Below, piece by piece: positions 1 to 7,886 of a stretch of 24,949 nucleotides of DNA. The number at the start of each line of letters is the position of its first letter. The stretch's first letter is position 1. Where the stretch lies: assembly GCA_964528705.1 (NCBI GenBank), contig CAZGUW010000041.1, positions 1-24,949 of the forward strand. The letters run 5' to 3'. The DNA is from SLRI01 sp964528705 (GTDB lineage Bacteria > Pseudomonadota > Alphaproteobacteria > Geminicoccales > Geminicoccaceae). Under the pieces are notes generated by a model. That model was not told where the DNA came from and did no database searches. It saw only the letters and a list, made by a program, of their open reading frames with translations. The position numbers and the translations under genes were made by a program.

Positions 1-399
1 CCGGCGGGTCGCGTAGCTCTCCATGCCCATGAGCTCGAGCATGCCGAGGGCCTTCGCCCGGCGCTCGTCGCGCGGCATGCCCTTCATCTTCAGGCTGAAG
101 GCGACATTGTCGAGCAGGTCCAGATGCGGGAAGAGCGCATAGGACTGGAACATCATCGCCGTGCCGCGCCGGGCCGGCGGCAGGTCGGCGAGCATGTTGT
201 CGCCGAGCAGGATGTCACCGGCGGAGATGGTCTCGTGGCCGGCGATCATCCTAAGCGTCGAGGTCTTGCCGCAGCCGGACGGGCCCAAGAGGCAGCAATA
301 TCTGCCGCCCGGGATATTCAGGCTGATCGAATCGACCGCGACGGTCTCGCCGTAGACCTTCGAGACCCCGGCGATATCGATGGCGCTGGCCTTGGACAT
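1..399 (-). CDS. ABC transporter ATP-binding protein (PotA/FbpC type), N-terminal part
   Basis: The reading frame is open from an ATG at 399 to the left edge, giving 133 residues of an ABC-type ATPase; the C-terminal part lies outside the window. The protein begins MSKASAIDIAGVSKVYGE. Seen directly are the Walker A motif GPSGCGKTS at about residues 39-47 and the Q-loop FQSYALFPH at about 84-92, the form typical of the polyamine/iron(III)/sulfate importer ATPases. The signature motif, Walker B and any TOBE domain would be further left. A good ribosome-binding site (GAAGGGG) lies just upstream of the ATG. It would energise uptake of a small solute at the cytoplasmic face of the membrane. The substrate cannot be told because the permease and binding-protein genes are not in view. 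Family assignment is secure; the substrate is unknown. Confidence 0.93.
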   Translation of the reverse strand, partial: MSKASAIDIAGVSKVYGETVAVDSISLNIPGGRYCCLLGPSGCGKTSTLRMIAGHETISAGDILLGDNMLADLPPARRGTAMMFQSYALFPHLDLLDNVAFSLKMKGMPRDERRAKALGMLELMGMESYATRR

Positions 400-498
400 C
401 ACCCCTTCCCTCGTTATCCGGGAGAGGGCAATGCACCTTTCATGCCAGCCGAGGATGCAGGCGCATCAGGTGCCGGCGGCGGGCACCCGGCCGGCCAT

Positions 499-517
499 CT
501 GCCCAGTAAATGGGCAG
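499..517. other. Short perfect hairpin between the Dabb and ABC ATPase genes
   Basis: CTGCCCA (499-505), loop GTAAA, TGGGCAG (511-517) form a perfect 7-bp stem in the 134-bp gap between the Dabb gene and the ABC ATPase gene, both on the minus strand. No T-tract follows on either strand, so it is not a convincing intrinsic terminator. It could be a weak transcript-stabilising or processing hairpin. Nothing else was recognised in 400-533. Confidence 0.35.
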
Positions 518-533
518 GGCCGCCACGCAGGGG

Positions 534-866
534 TCAGCCGGCGGTCGAACGTGCCCAGTAATCGATCACCAGACCCTTCTCGCGATGCTGGCTGACCAGC
601 GCCACGAATTCCTTGTGCGCCGGATGCGGCAGGTAGGCATCGCGGCCGGCCTCGTCGGCGAAGGTCACGACGAAGCAGTGGGTGAAGCCCTGCGCCCGGC
701 CCTCGACGCTGACATCGGTGCCCCACTCGAAATCGACGATCTCCGGGATCTGCTTCGGCAACGCGGCAAAGGCCGCCTCGACCGAGGCGATCTCGGTGGG
801 CGTCGCCTCGGGCTTGAAGGCGAAGAGCACAATGTGGCGAAGGACCCTGGCGTTCTGGCTCGGCAT
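534..866 (-). CDS. Dabb (stress-responsive alpha/beta barrel) domain protein
   Basis: This 110-residue protein is essentially one Dabb domain, a dimeric alpha+beta barrel of the ferredoxin-like fold. The hallmark start RHIVLFAFKPEA (about residues 9-20), a central FEWGTDVSVEG strand and the FVVTFADEAGRDAYLPHPAH segment in the second half are visible. Family members range from plant stress proteins to small bacterial proteins of mostly unknown role, and some act in aromatic or polyketide metabolism. Length is normal for the family. An AAGGA ribosome-binding site lies about 8 bases before the ATG. It lies upstream of the ABC ATPase gene on the same strand (134 bp gap) and is divergent from the XRE-hyf operon. 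No substrate can be deduced. Confidence 0.85.
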   Translation of the reverse strand: MPSQNARVLRHIVLFAFKPEATPTEIASVEAAFAALPKQIPEIVDFEWGTDVSVEGRAQGFTHCFVVTFADEAGRDAYLPHPAHKEFVALVSQHREKGLVIDYWARSTAG

Positions 867-962
867 GGCGGCGCTTCCTTGATCTGGTGACCTCGCCCCT
901 TCCTAGCACGGTCGGCAGGGCCGGTCCGGAGCGAAATCCGCGACCTGCCCAACGATGAAAAA

Positions 963-997
963 TGATGCTTGAAACATCAACAACAGCATTCTATCGA
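963..997 (+). promoter_or_regulatory. Candidate promoter with overlapping palindromic operator for the XRE-hyf operon
   Basis: The 172-bp divergent gap between the Dabb gene and the regulator contains TGATGCTTGAAACATCA (963-979), a 17-bp palindrome with a single mismatched pair. Inside it, TTGAAA (969-974) resembles a -35 hexamer, and 17 bases later TATCGA (992-997) resembles a weak -10. An operator overlapping the -35 would suit autorepression by the downstream XRE-type regulator. This is pattern reading, not a proven site; the protein that binds is inferred. Confidence 0.4.
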
Positions 998-1003
998 TCT
1001 TGC

Positions 1004-1042
1004 ATGATGCGTGGCAGCTCACGACAAAACGCTCGCCCATGA
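1004..1042 (+). CDS. Possible 12-codon leader peptide upstream of the XRE regulator
   Basis: ATG ATG at 1004 opens a frame encoding MMRGSSRQNARP whose TGA (1040-1042) overlaps the ATGATG start of the regulator. If the candidate -10 at 992-997 is used, transcription would begin close to 1004, so this frame could be read from a leaderless mRNA and hand ribosomes to the regulator, which has no clear ribosome-binding site of its own. It is very short and has no homolog that I recognise, so it may be coincidence. Confidence 0.2.
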   Translation: MMRGSSRQNARP

Positions 1043-1302
1043 TGTCCGCCGGCCAGCTCCGCGCCGCGCGCGCATTGCTCGGGATCGACCAGCGGACCCT
1101 GGCGGAGCTCGCCGGGCTCTCGGTGCCGACCGTCCAGCGCATGGAGAAGAGCGACGGCGTCGTGCGCGGCAATGTCGATTCGCTGATGAAGCTGATCGAG
1201 GCGCTCGAGACCGCCGGCGTCGTGCTGATCGCCGAGGGCCCCGACGGCGGGCGCGGCGTCAGGCTGAAGACCGCCGCCGCACCGGACGGCCAGGCGCCAT
1301 GA
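1039..1302 (+). CDS. XRE-type helix-turn-helix transcriptional regulator
   Basis: An 87-residue DNA-binding protein, essentially a single HTH_3 domain. The sequence SAGQLRAARALLGIDQRTLA is the usual start of such domains, followed by the recognition region LAGLSVPTVQRMEKSDG (about residues 24-40). A TTG at 1000 would add 13 residues that do not belong to the domain, so the ATG pair at 1039/1042 is preferred. No good ribosome-binding site precedes either. The stop overlaps the hyfB start (ATGA at 1299-1302), so it is translationally coupled to the membrane complex and probably controls it. No effector domain is present; only a short charged and Ala/Pro-rich tail follows the domain. Function as regulator is well supported; the target is inferred from position. 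Confidence 0.85.
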   Translation: MMSAGQLRAARALLGIDQRTLAELAGLSVPTVQRMEKSDGVVRGNVDSLMKLIEALETAGVVLIAEGPDGGRGVRLKTAAAPDGQAP

Positions 1303-3305
1303 CGACGGGCCTCGTCCTCCTGGCTGTGGCCCTCCTCGTCGCCACGGCGGCATTCGGTGCGGCATGGCCCCGTCACCCGCGCAGCCGCGACATCGTCTAC
1401 GGGGCGAGCCTCGCCCTGATGGCCGCGATCCTCGTCATCGCCCTCGCGGCCCTCCTCGCCGACGCCGGCTCGGCGCTCCGCCTGCCGCTCGGCCTGCCCT
1501 GGGTCGGTGCGCGCTTCCGCATCGACGCCCTCTCCGCCTTCTTCCTCGCCGTCCTCGGCGCGGGCGGCGCCTTCGCCAGCCTCTACGCCCTCGGCTACGG
1601 CCGGCACGAAGCTGCCCCGGAACGCGTCCTCCCCTTCTACCCGCTCTTCCTCGCCGGCATGACGCTCGTCCTGCTGGCCGACGACGCCTTCACCTTCCTC
1701 CTCTCCTGGGAGGTCATGTCGCTCGCCTCCTGGGCGCTCGTGCTGACGCAGCATCGCGTCGCCGACAACCGCCAGGCGGGCTACGTCTATCTCGCCATGG
1801 CCAGTGCCGGGACCGTGGCCCTCCTGCTCGCCTTCGGCCTCCTCGCCGGATCCACCGGCGCCTATGGCTTCGCCGAGATCCGCGCCGCATCGCCGACACC
1901 GCTGACCGCCACCCTGGTGCTGCTGCTCGCCCTTGCCGGTGCCGGCTCCAAGGCCGGCCTCGTGCCGCTCCATGTCTGGCTGCCGCTGGCCCATCCGGCC
2001 GCACCCAGCCACGTCTCGGCGCTGATGAGCGGCGTCATGACCAAGGTCGCGATCTACGGCTTCCTGCGCCTCGTCCTCGACCTCCTCGGCGCCCCTCCCT
2101 GGTGGGCCGCCCTCGTCGTCCTCTTCATGGGCGGCGGCACCGCCGTCATCGGCATCCTGATGGCCCTCATGCAGCGCGACCTGAAGCGGCTGCTCGCCTA
2201 CAGCACCATCGAGAACGTCGGCGTCATCTTCACCGGAATCGGCCTCGCCCTGGCCTTCCAGGCGAGCGGCTTGGCCGCCGCCGCCGCCCTGGCGCTGACC
2301 GCCGCCCTCTTCCACACCCTCAACCACATGCTCTTCAAGAGCCTGCTCTTCATGGGTGCGGGTGCGGTGCTCACCTCGACCGGCACGGCCGACATGGAGC
2401 GGCTCGGCGGGCTCATCCATCGCCTGAAGGTGACCAGCGTCGTGGTCCTCGCAGGCGCCGTCGCCATCGCCGCCCTGCCACCCTTCAACGGCTTCGCCTC
2501 GGAGTGGCTGCTCTTCCAGGCGATCCTGCAGAGCCCGGCGCTCGGCGACTGGGGGCTCAAGGTGATGGTGCCGGCCGTCGGCGCCATGCTGGCCCTGGCC
2601 GCGGCCCTGGCCGCCGCCTGCTTCGTCAAGGCCTATGGCGTGACCTTCCTCGGCCGGCCGCGCTCACCGGCGGCCGCCGGCGCCATGGAGGTCGACCGGC
2701 TGTCGCTCGCCGCCATGGCCGGGCTTGCCGTCCTCTGCCTCCTCGCCGGCATCCTGCCGGGCCTCGTCATCGATGCCCTGGCGCCGGTCACGACCGCCCT
2801 GGTCGGCGAGACCATGCCGGTCCAGCGCTCCCTCGCCTGGCTCACCATCGTGCCGATCGCTGAGAGCCGGAGCTCATATAACGGCCTGCTCGTGTTCCTC
2901 TTCATCCTCGCCTCGGGCTGGCTCACCGCTCTTGCCATCCACCGTCTCGCCTCGCGCGGGCTCCGCCGCGGCCGGGCCTGGGGCTGCGGCTTCGATCAGC
3001 CGGTCGCCGCCGGCCAGTACAGCGGCGCCAGCCTCGCCCAGCCGATCCAGCGCGTCCTCGGCCCGCTCCTCCTCCGCTCGGCCGAGACGGTCGACATGCC
3101 GGGGCCCGGCGACCTCCGGCCGGCACGCCACACGCTCCGCCAGCAGGACGTCTTCTGGGAGCGGCTCTACGCGCCGCTCGCGGGCCTGGTCGAGATGACC
3201 GCCGGCCGGCTGAACGTGCTGCAGTTCCTGACCATCCGCCGCTATCTCAGCCTCGTCTTCGCCGCCCTCGTCCTCCTGCTCCTGGCGCTCGCCCTATGGA
3301 GCTGA
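1299..3305 (+). CDS. hyfB: Hydrogenase-4 subunit B-like ion-translocating membrane subunit
   Basis: A 668-residue polytopic membrane protein, close to the roughly 670 residues of E. coli HyfB and related to the antiporter-like subunits NuoL/M/N and MrpA. Visible family residues include the conserved Glu in LLSWEVMSLASW (E138), the Lys in GAGSKAGLVPLHVWLP (K218), and a further Lys in SGVMTKVAIYGFLR (K249); these positions form the ion-translocation path in complex I relatives. The start is the ATG at 1299, overlapping the regulator stop; an upstream extension of the frame is only a shadow of the regulator gene. The C-terminal third, after about residue 490, carries the extra helices typical of HyfB/HycC. 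It forms one of two antiporter-like units of the complex encoded here, with HyfF. A HyfD homolog is absent. Confidence 0.95.
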   Translation: MTTGLVLLAVALLVATAAFGAAWPRHPRSRDIVYGASLALMAAILVIALAALLADAGSALRLPLGLPWVGARFRIDALSAFFLAVLGAGGAFASLYALGYGRHEAAPERVLPFYPLFLAGMTLVLLADDAFTFLLSWEVMSLASWALVLTQHRVADNRQAGYVYLAMASAGTVALLLAFGLLAGSTGAYGFAEIRAASPTPLTATLVLLLALAGAGSKAGLVPLHVWLPLAHPAAPSHVSALMSGVMTKVAIYGFLRLVLDLLGAPPWWAALVVLFMGGGTAVIGILMALMQRDLKRLLAYSTIENVGVIFTGIGLALAFQASGLAAAAALALTAALFHTLNHMLFKSLLFMGAGAVLTSTGTADMERLGGLIHRLKVTSVVVLAGAVAIAALPPFNGFASEWLLFQAILQSPALGDWGLKVMVPAVGAMLALAAALAAACFVKAYGVTFLGRPRSPAAAGAMEVDRLSLAAMAGLAVLCLLAGILPGLVIDALAPVTTALVGETMPVQRSLAWLTIVPIAESRSSYNGLLVFLFILASGWLTALAIHRLASRGLRRGRAWGCGFDQPVAAGQYSGASLAQPIQRVLGPLLLRSAETVDMPGPGDLRPARHTLRQQDVFWERLYAPLAGLVEMTAGRLNVLQFLTIRRYLSLVFAALVLLLLALALWS

Positions 3306-3309
3306 CCCC

Positions 3310-4266
3310 GTGGAGCTGATCGGAGGCCTCGCCGTCCAGGGCGCCCAGATGGCGCTCGTGCTGCTGCTCGCACCCGGGCTCACCGGGCTCGTGCGCACCT
3401 TCAAGGCGCGGCTGCTGCGGCGCCGGGGTCCCCCGGTCCTGCAGCCCTATCGCGACCTCGCCCGGCTGCTGCGCAAGGAGGTGGTGCTGGCGGAGAACGC
3501 CTCCTGGCTCTTCCGCATCGCCCCCTATTTGATCTTCGCTGCGACCTGGGTGGCGGCGGCCCTCGTGCCGACCTTCGCCTCGGGCCTCCTCTTCAGCTGG
3601 ACCGCCGACCTCATCGTCATCGTCGCCCTCCTCGCCAGTGCCCGCTTCTTCACGGCGCTCGCCGGCATGGACATCGGCACCAGCTTCGGCGGCATCGGCG
3701 CCAGTCGGGAGATGATGATCGCGTCGCTCGCCGAGCCCGCCATGCTGCTCATCATCTTCACCATCGCCCTGGTCGCGGGCTCGACCCAGCTCGCCACCAT
3801 TACCGCCTATCTCGCCTCGGACGATGTCGGGCTCCGCGTCTCCCTCGGCCTCGCCCTCATCGCGCTGATCATCGTCGCCATCGCCGAGAATGCCCGCGTC
3901 CCCGTCGACAACCCGGCAACCCACCTCGAGCTCACCATGATCCACGAGGCCATGGTGCTCGAATACTCCGGCCGGCACCTCGCCATGATCGAGCTCGCCG
4001 CCTCGCTCAAGCTCTTGCTCTTCATGGCGCTGATCGCCAGCGTCTTCCTGCCCTTCGGTCTCGGCAGCGCCGGCGCCGGCCCCCTCGCCTGGCTGCAGGG
4101 CGTCGGCTTCTTCGTCGTCAAGCTCGCCCTGGGGGCCGCCCTCCTCGCCCTCTTCGAGACCTCGATCGCCAAGATGCGGGTCTTCCGCGTGCCGCAGTTC
4201 CTGGGCGCCGCCCTCATGCTGGGCCTATTGGGCACGCTCCTGCTCTTCGTGTCCCGGAGCTTGTGA
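3310..4266 (+). CDS. hyfC: Hydrogenase-4 subunit C-like membrane anchor (NuoH/HycD homolog)
   Basis: A 318-residue membrane protein, matching the size of HyfC/HycD. The family hallmark ARVPVDNPATHLELTM followed by IHEAMVLEYSG lies at about residues 195-221, and RRGPPVLQPYRDLARLLRK lies at about 38-56. In complex I and group 4 hydrogenases this subunit joins the hydrophilic electron-transfer arm to the ion-pumping arm. The GTG start at 3310 is preceded by GGAG at a suitable distance and lies 4 bases after the hyfB stop. The stop overlaps hyfE (TGATG). Its conserved acidic loop appears intact, consistent with a working coupling module even though the catalytic subunit has lost its metal ligands. 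Confidence 0.95.
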   Translation: MELIGGLAVQGAQMALVLLLAPGLTGLVRTFKARLLRRRGPPVLQPYRDLARLLRKEVVLAENASWLFRIAPYLIFAATWVAAALVPTFASGLLFSWTADLIVIVALLASARFFTALAGMDIGTSFGGIGASREMMIASLAEPAMLLIIFTIALVAGSTQLATITAYLASDDVGLRVSLGLALIALIIVAIAENARVPVDNPATHLELTMIHEAMVLEYSGRHLAMIELAASLKLLLFMALIASVFLPFGLGSAGAGPLAWLQGVGFFVVKLALGAALLALFETSIAKMRVFRVPQFLGAALMLGLLGTLLLFVSRSL

Positions 4267-4928
4267 TGGGCAGCCTCGCCTTCGACATCGCCCATCTCCT
4301 CGCCGGCGGGCTCGTGCTGGTCAGCTTCATGCTGCTCTACCAGGACCGGCTCTCGGCCCTGGTCAACGTCTTCGCCCTGCATGCCCTCGTACTCGCCCTC
4401 TCGGTCGCCTGGCAGGCCTACGTCCAGGGAGCCCCGCATCTCTACGTCACGGCCATCATCGCCGTCGTCTTCAAGGTGCTGGTGGTGCCGCTCGCCCTCC
4501 ATCGCATCATCCGCCAGCTCGGCATCCACCGCGAGATCGAGACCGTGGTCGGCATCGGGCCGACCATGCTGGCCGGCATGGGGCTCATGGCCCTCTCCAT
4601 GGCGGTCATCCTGAAGATCACGCCGGAGGCCGACCCGCTCGCCCGGGAGGATCTCGCCTTCGCGCTCGCCGTGCTGCTGCTCGGCCTTCTCCTCATGGTC
4701 ACCCGCCGCAACGCGGTGAGCCAGGTCATCGGCTTCATGTCGCTGGAGAACGGGCTGATCCTCGCCGCCACCGGGGCGCGCGGCATGCCGCTCGTGGTCG
4801 AGATCAGCGTCGCCTTCTCGATCCTCATCGCCTTCATCGTCATCGGCGTCTTCCTCTTCCGCATCCGCGAGCGCTTCGACACGGTCGACACGAGCGCCCT
4901 CGACGCCTTCCGGGGCGAGCGGCGATGA
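4266..4928 (+). CDS. hyfE: Hydrogenase-4 subunit E-like membrane protein
   Basis: A 220-residue protein with about six to seven hydrophobic segments, the size of E. coli HyfE. The C-terminal half resembles NuoK, with a conserved Glu in QVIGFMSLENGLILAATG at about residue 160. The ATG at 4266 overlaps the hyfC stop as TGATG and has CGGAG about 8 bases upstream; a GTG one codon earlier (4263) is possible but less likely. Its stop overlaps the hyfF ATG (ATGA at 4925-4928). It is expected to lie between HyfC and the antiporter-like subunits and to complete the ion channel. Identity rests on size, position and the NuoK-like segment. Confidence 0.92.
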   Translation: MGSLAFDIAHLLAGGLVLVSFMLLYQDRLSALVNVFALHALVLALSVAWQAYVQGAPHLYVTAIIAVVFKVLVVPLALHRIIRQLGIHREIETVVGIGPTMLAGMGLMALSMAVILKITPEADPLAREDLAFALAVLLLGLLLMVTRRNAVSQVIGFMSLENGLILAATGARGMPLVVEISVAFSILIAFIVIGVFLFRIRERFDTVDTSALDAFRGERR

Positions 4929-6367
4929 GTTTCGATCCCGTGGCCCTCGTCCTCTGGATTCCGCTGGTCGCGGCGGCGCTGCTCGCCTCGCTGCCCGGCT
5001 ATCGGCTGACCGCCCGGCTGAACGTCGCCGCCAGCCTCCTGACGCTCGTGGCCGCGCTCCTGCTCCTCGCCGGCGAGCGCCCCGAGCCCGGCGCCTATCT
5101 CCTGGTCGACGACCTCAACATCGTCTTCATCGTGCTGAACTGCTTCGTCGCCTTCACGACCAGCGTCTTCAGCGCCGGCTACATCCAGCACGAGCTCGAG
5201 ACCGGCCGGCTGACGGCGACCAAGCTCCGCTTCTACCATGCCATGTACCAGATGATGATGTTCGGCATGAACCTCGCGTTCGTCTCGAACAATATCGGGC
5301 TGATGTGGGTGGCGGTCGAGCTGGCGACGCTGACCACCGTCCTCATGGTCGGCATCTACCAGACGCATGAGGCCCTGGAGGCCGCCTGGAAGTATTTCAT
5401 TCTCGGCAGCGTCGGCATCGCCCTTGCCCTCTTCGGCACGATCCTCTTCTACACCGCCGCCCAGCCGGTCGTCGGCGAGGGTGCGGACGCCATGATCTGG
5501 ACCGTGCTGCTCGCGCGCGCCGCCGAGTTCGATCCGGCACTCTTGAGCGTCGCCTTCGTCTTCCTGCTGCTCGGCTACGGCACCAAGGTCGGCCTCGCCC
5601 CCGTCCATGCCTGGCTGCCGGACGCCCATGCGGAGGGCCCGACCCCCATCTCGGCCGTGCTCTCGGGCCTGCTCTTGAACGTCGCGCTCTATGCGCTCCT
5701 GCGCTTCAAGATCCTGATCGCGGCCAATCCGGAGGCCATCACGCCCGGGCCGCTCATGGCCGCCATGGGCCTGGGCTCGCTCGTCTTCGCCGCGCTCATG
5801 CTCTACCGCCGGCGCGACATCAAACGCTTCTTCGCCTACTCCTCGATCGAGCACATGGGCATCATCGTCTTCGCCTTCGGCATGGGCGGCCCGCTCGCCA
5901 ACTTCGCCGGCCTCCTGCACATGGTCATGCACAGCCTGACCAAGTCCGCGATCTTCTTCGCCGTCGGCAACATCGCCCAGGTCAAGGGCACGCAGCGCAT
6001 CGCCGACATCAAGGGCCTGACCCAGAGCCACCCGGCCCTCGGGTGGGGCTTCGTCATCGGCGTCCTCGCCATCGCCGGCCTGCCGCCCATGGGCATCTTC
6101 ATGAGCGAGTTCCTGGTGGTCAGCTCGACCTTCGCCAGGGTGCCGCTCCTCGCCATCCCGCTCGTCCTCGGGCTGCTCCTCGGCATGGGCGCGCTCCTGC
6201 TCCGGCTCACCGGCATCGCCTTCGGCGAGCCCACCGGCAGCACGGCACCCGCCACCGGCACCAACCTGCCGATGCAGGCCCACCTGGCGCTGGTGCTGAT
6301 GGCCGGCATCTACCTGCCGCCGCCGCTCGTCGCCTGGTTCCAGAATGTCGGGGTGCTGCTCGGATGA
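4925..6367 (+). CDS. hyfF: Hydrogenase-4 subunit F-like ion-translocating membrane subunit
   Basis: A 480-residue antiporter-like subunit (proton_antipo_M family), slightly shorter than E. coli HyfF. Key positions are present: E132 in MWVAVELATLTTVLMVG, K221 in GYGTKVGLAPVHAWLPDAHA with H228 and H235, and K340 in LHMVMHSLTKSAIFF. These are the charged residues that move protons or sodium in NuoM/N and MrpD. It overlaps hyfE by ATGA, and the next gene hyfG starts 10 bases after its stop. With HyfB it makes two antiporter-like units, an intermediate number between Hyc (one) and Hyf (three). Confidence 0.95.
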   Translation: MSFDPVALVLWIPLVAAALLASLPGYRLTARLNVAASLLTLVAALLLLAGERPEPGAYLLVDDLNIVFIVLNCFVAFTTSVFSAGYIQHELETGRLTATKLRFYHAMYQMMMFGMNLAFVSNNIGLMWVAVELATLTTVLMVGIYQTHEALEAAWKYFILGSVGIALALFGTILFYTAAQPVVGEGADAMIWTVLLARAAEFDPALLSVAFVFLLLGYGTKVGLAPVHAWLPDAHAEGPTPISAVLSGLLLNVALYALLRFKILIAANPEAITPGPLMAAMGLGSLVFAALMLYRRRDIKRFFAYSSIEHMGIIVFAFGMGGPLANFAGLLHMVMHSLTKSAIFFAVGNIAQVKGTQRIADIKGLTQSHPALGWGFVIGVLAIAGLPPMGIFMSEFLVVSSTFARVPLLAIPLVLGLLLGMGALLLRLTGIAFGEPTGSTAPATGTNLPMQAHLALVLMAGIYLPPPLVAWFQNVGVLLG

Positions 6368-6377
6368 GAGAACCGCC

Positions 6378-7886
6378 ATGCCGGCCCTGACCGACCTCCT
6401 GGCCGAAGGCGAGCCGGTCCCGAACCATCGCCCCTGGCCGCGCACCCGGCTCGAGCCTGCCCGCTGGAGCTTCGCCATCGCCCAGCTCGCCGAGGGCAAC
6501 TGGACGCTCATGGGCCTCTGGGGTGAGCCGGCAACCGTCCATATGGCGCTGCACGACGGCGAGCGCGGCACGTTCGGCGTGGTCAGCGTCGCCTGCGTGG
6601 ATGGCCGCTATCCCTCGGTCAGCCGCTACCACCCGCCGGCCATCCGCCTCGAGCGCGCGGCGCGCGACCTCTTCGGCCTCGAGCCGGAAGGTCTGCCCGA
6701 CACCCGCCCCTGGCTCGATCACGGCAAATGGGGCGTCAGACACCCGCTCGCCGGTGCGCTCCCCACGACCACGGAGCCTTCGGCCTACCCCTTCCTCACC
6801 GCCGAGGGCGAGGCGCTGCACGAGGTGCCGGTGGGGCCCGTCCATGCCGGGATCATCGAGCCCGGCCATTTTCGCTTCCACGCCTCGGGCGAGACCGTGG
6901 TCCGCCTCGAGGAGCGGCTGGGCTATGTCCACAAGGGGATCGAGAGCCTGCTGGCCGGCGCCGATCTCGCCCAGGGAGCGAAGCTCGCCGGCCGCCTCTC
7001 GGGCGACGCCACGGTGGCCTATGCCCTCGCCTTCGCCCGCGCCGCCGAGGCCGCCCTGGGTGTCGAGGCACCACCCCGGGCAGCAGCAATCCGGGCGCTC
7101 ATGGCGGAGCTGGAACGGCTCGCCAACCATCTCGGCGACATCGGCGCCATCTGCAACGACGCCTCCTTCGCGCTGATGCTGGCCGAGTGCGGCGTCCTGC
7201 GCGAGCGGACCTTGCGTGCCGCCGAGGCCGCCTTCGGCCACCGCCTGATGCGCGACCGCGTCCTGCCGGGCGGCGTCGCCGGCGATCTCGACGAGGCCGG
7301 CAGCGACGCCATCCGCGCCGCCATCGAGGCGGTCCGCCGGCGCTTTCCGGCCCTGATCCAGCTCTACGACAGCACGGCCTCGCTCCAGGACCGCACGGTC
7401 GGCACCGGCCGCCTCGACCCTGCCCTCGCCCGCCAGTACGGCGCCGGCGGCCATGTCGGCCGGGCCGCCGGCCGCGGCTTCGACAGCCGGAAGTGCCCGG
7501 GCTATGCGCCCTACGACCGGCTCGACTTCACCGTGCCCGTGCTGGAGGAGGGCGATGTCGACGCTCGCGTCTGGGTCCGCATCCGCGAGGTGGAGCAGAG
7601 CCTGAACCTCGTCGAGCAGCTCCTCGCCACCCTCCCCGACGGCCCGTTGCGGGTCGATCTGCCGCCGGCCGAAGGCGAAGGCATGGCGCTCGCCGAAAGC
7701 TTTCGCGGCGACGTGCTCACCTGGCTCAGGCTCGACGCCGAGGGCCGCATCGCCCGCTGCCACCTACGCGACCCGTCCTGGTTCCAGTGGCCGCTGCTGG
7801 AGGCGGTGATCGAAGGCAACATCATCGCCGACTTCCCGCTCTGCAACAAATCCTTCAATTGCTCGTACTCGGGGCATGATCTCTGA
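6378..7886 (+). CDS. hyfG: HyfG-like large subunit lacking the NiFe ligands (NuoC-NuoD fusion type)
   Basis: A 502-residue soluble subunit. Residues 1 to about 150 resemble NuoC (note RYHPPAIRLERAARDLFGLE at about 84-103 and DTRPWLDHGKWG); the remainder resembles NuoD and the HycE/HyfG large subunit (VVRLEERLGYVHKGIES at 174-190, QDRTVGTGRLDP at 337-348). The hydrogenase motif RVCGICxxxH is replaced by RLSGDATVAY (206-215), so both cysteines are gone. At the C-terminus the DPCxxC pair becomes N-C-S-Y-S-G (494-499), with the ligand positions now S496 and G499. The protein ends at residue 502 with no processing tail. It therefore cannot bind a NiFe centre and is best called Ehr-like. The start is the ATG at 6378; a longer GTG frame runs into hyfF. 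Confidence 0.93.
   Translation: MPALTDLLAEGEPVPNHRPWPRTRLEPARWSFAIAQLAEGNWTLMGLWGEPATVHMALHDGERGTFGVVSVACVDGRYPSVSRYHPPAIRLERAARDLFGLEPEGLPDTRPWLDHGKWGVRHPLAGALPTTTEPSAYPFLTAEGEALHEVPVGPVHAGIIEPGHFRFHASGETVVRLEERLGYVHKGIESLLAGADLAQGAKLAGRLSGDATVAYALAFARAAEAALGVEAPPRAAAIRALMAELERLANHLGDIGAICNDASFALMLAECGVLRERTLRAAEAAFGHRLMRDRVLPGGVAGDLDEAGSDAIRAAIEAVRRRFPALIQLYDSTASLQDRTVGTGRLDPALARQYGAGGHVGRAAGRGFDSRKCPGYAPYDRLDFTVPVLEEGDVDARVWVRIREVEQSLNLVEQLLATLPDGPLRVDLPPAEGEGMALAESFRGDVLTWLRLDAEGRIARCHLRDPSWFQWPLLEAVIEGNIIADFPLCNKSFNCSYSGHDL

Noticed and set aside
500..561. Direct repeat TGCCCAGTAA at 500-509 and 552-561
   Set aside because: One copy lies within the Dabb coding region and there are only two; likely chance.
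903..2420. Long minus-strand frame of 505 residues opposite hyfB
   Set aside because: Its composition is dominated by Glu, Gly, His and Arg with no domain pattern; it is the antisense shadow of a GC-rich membrane-protein gene.
4442..6571. Long minus-strand frame of 709 residues opposite hyfE, hyfF and the start of hyfG
   Set aside because: Low-complexity Asp/Glu/Arg/Gly product spanning three real genes; a GC-driven shadow.
6378..7886. Call of a true NiFe hydrogenase or formate hydrogenlyase
   Set aside because: All NiFe-ligand cysteines are missing, and no formate dehydrogenase or maturation genes are in view.
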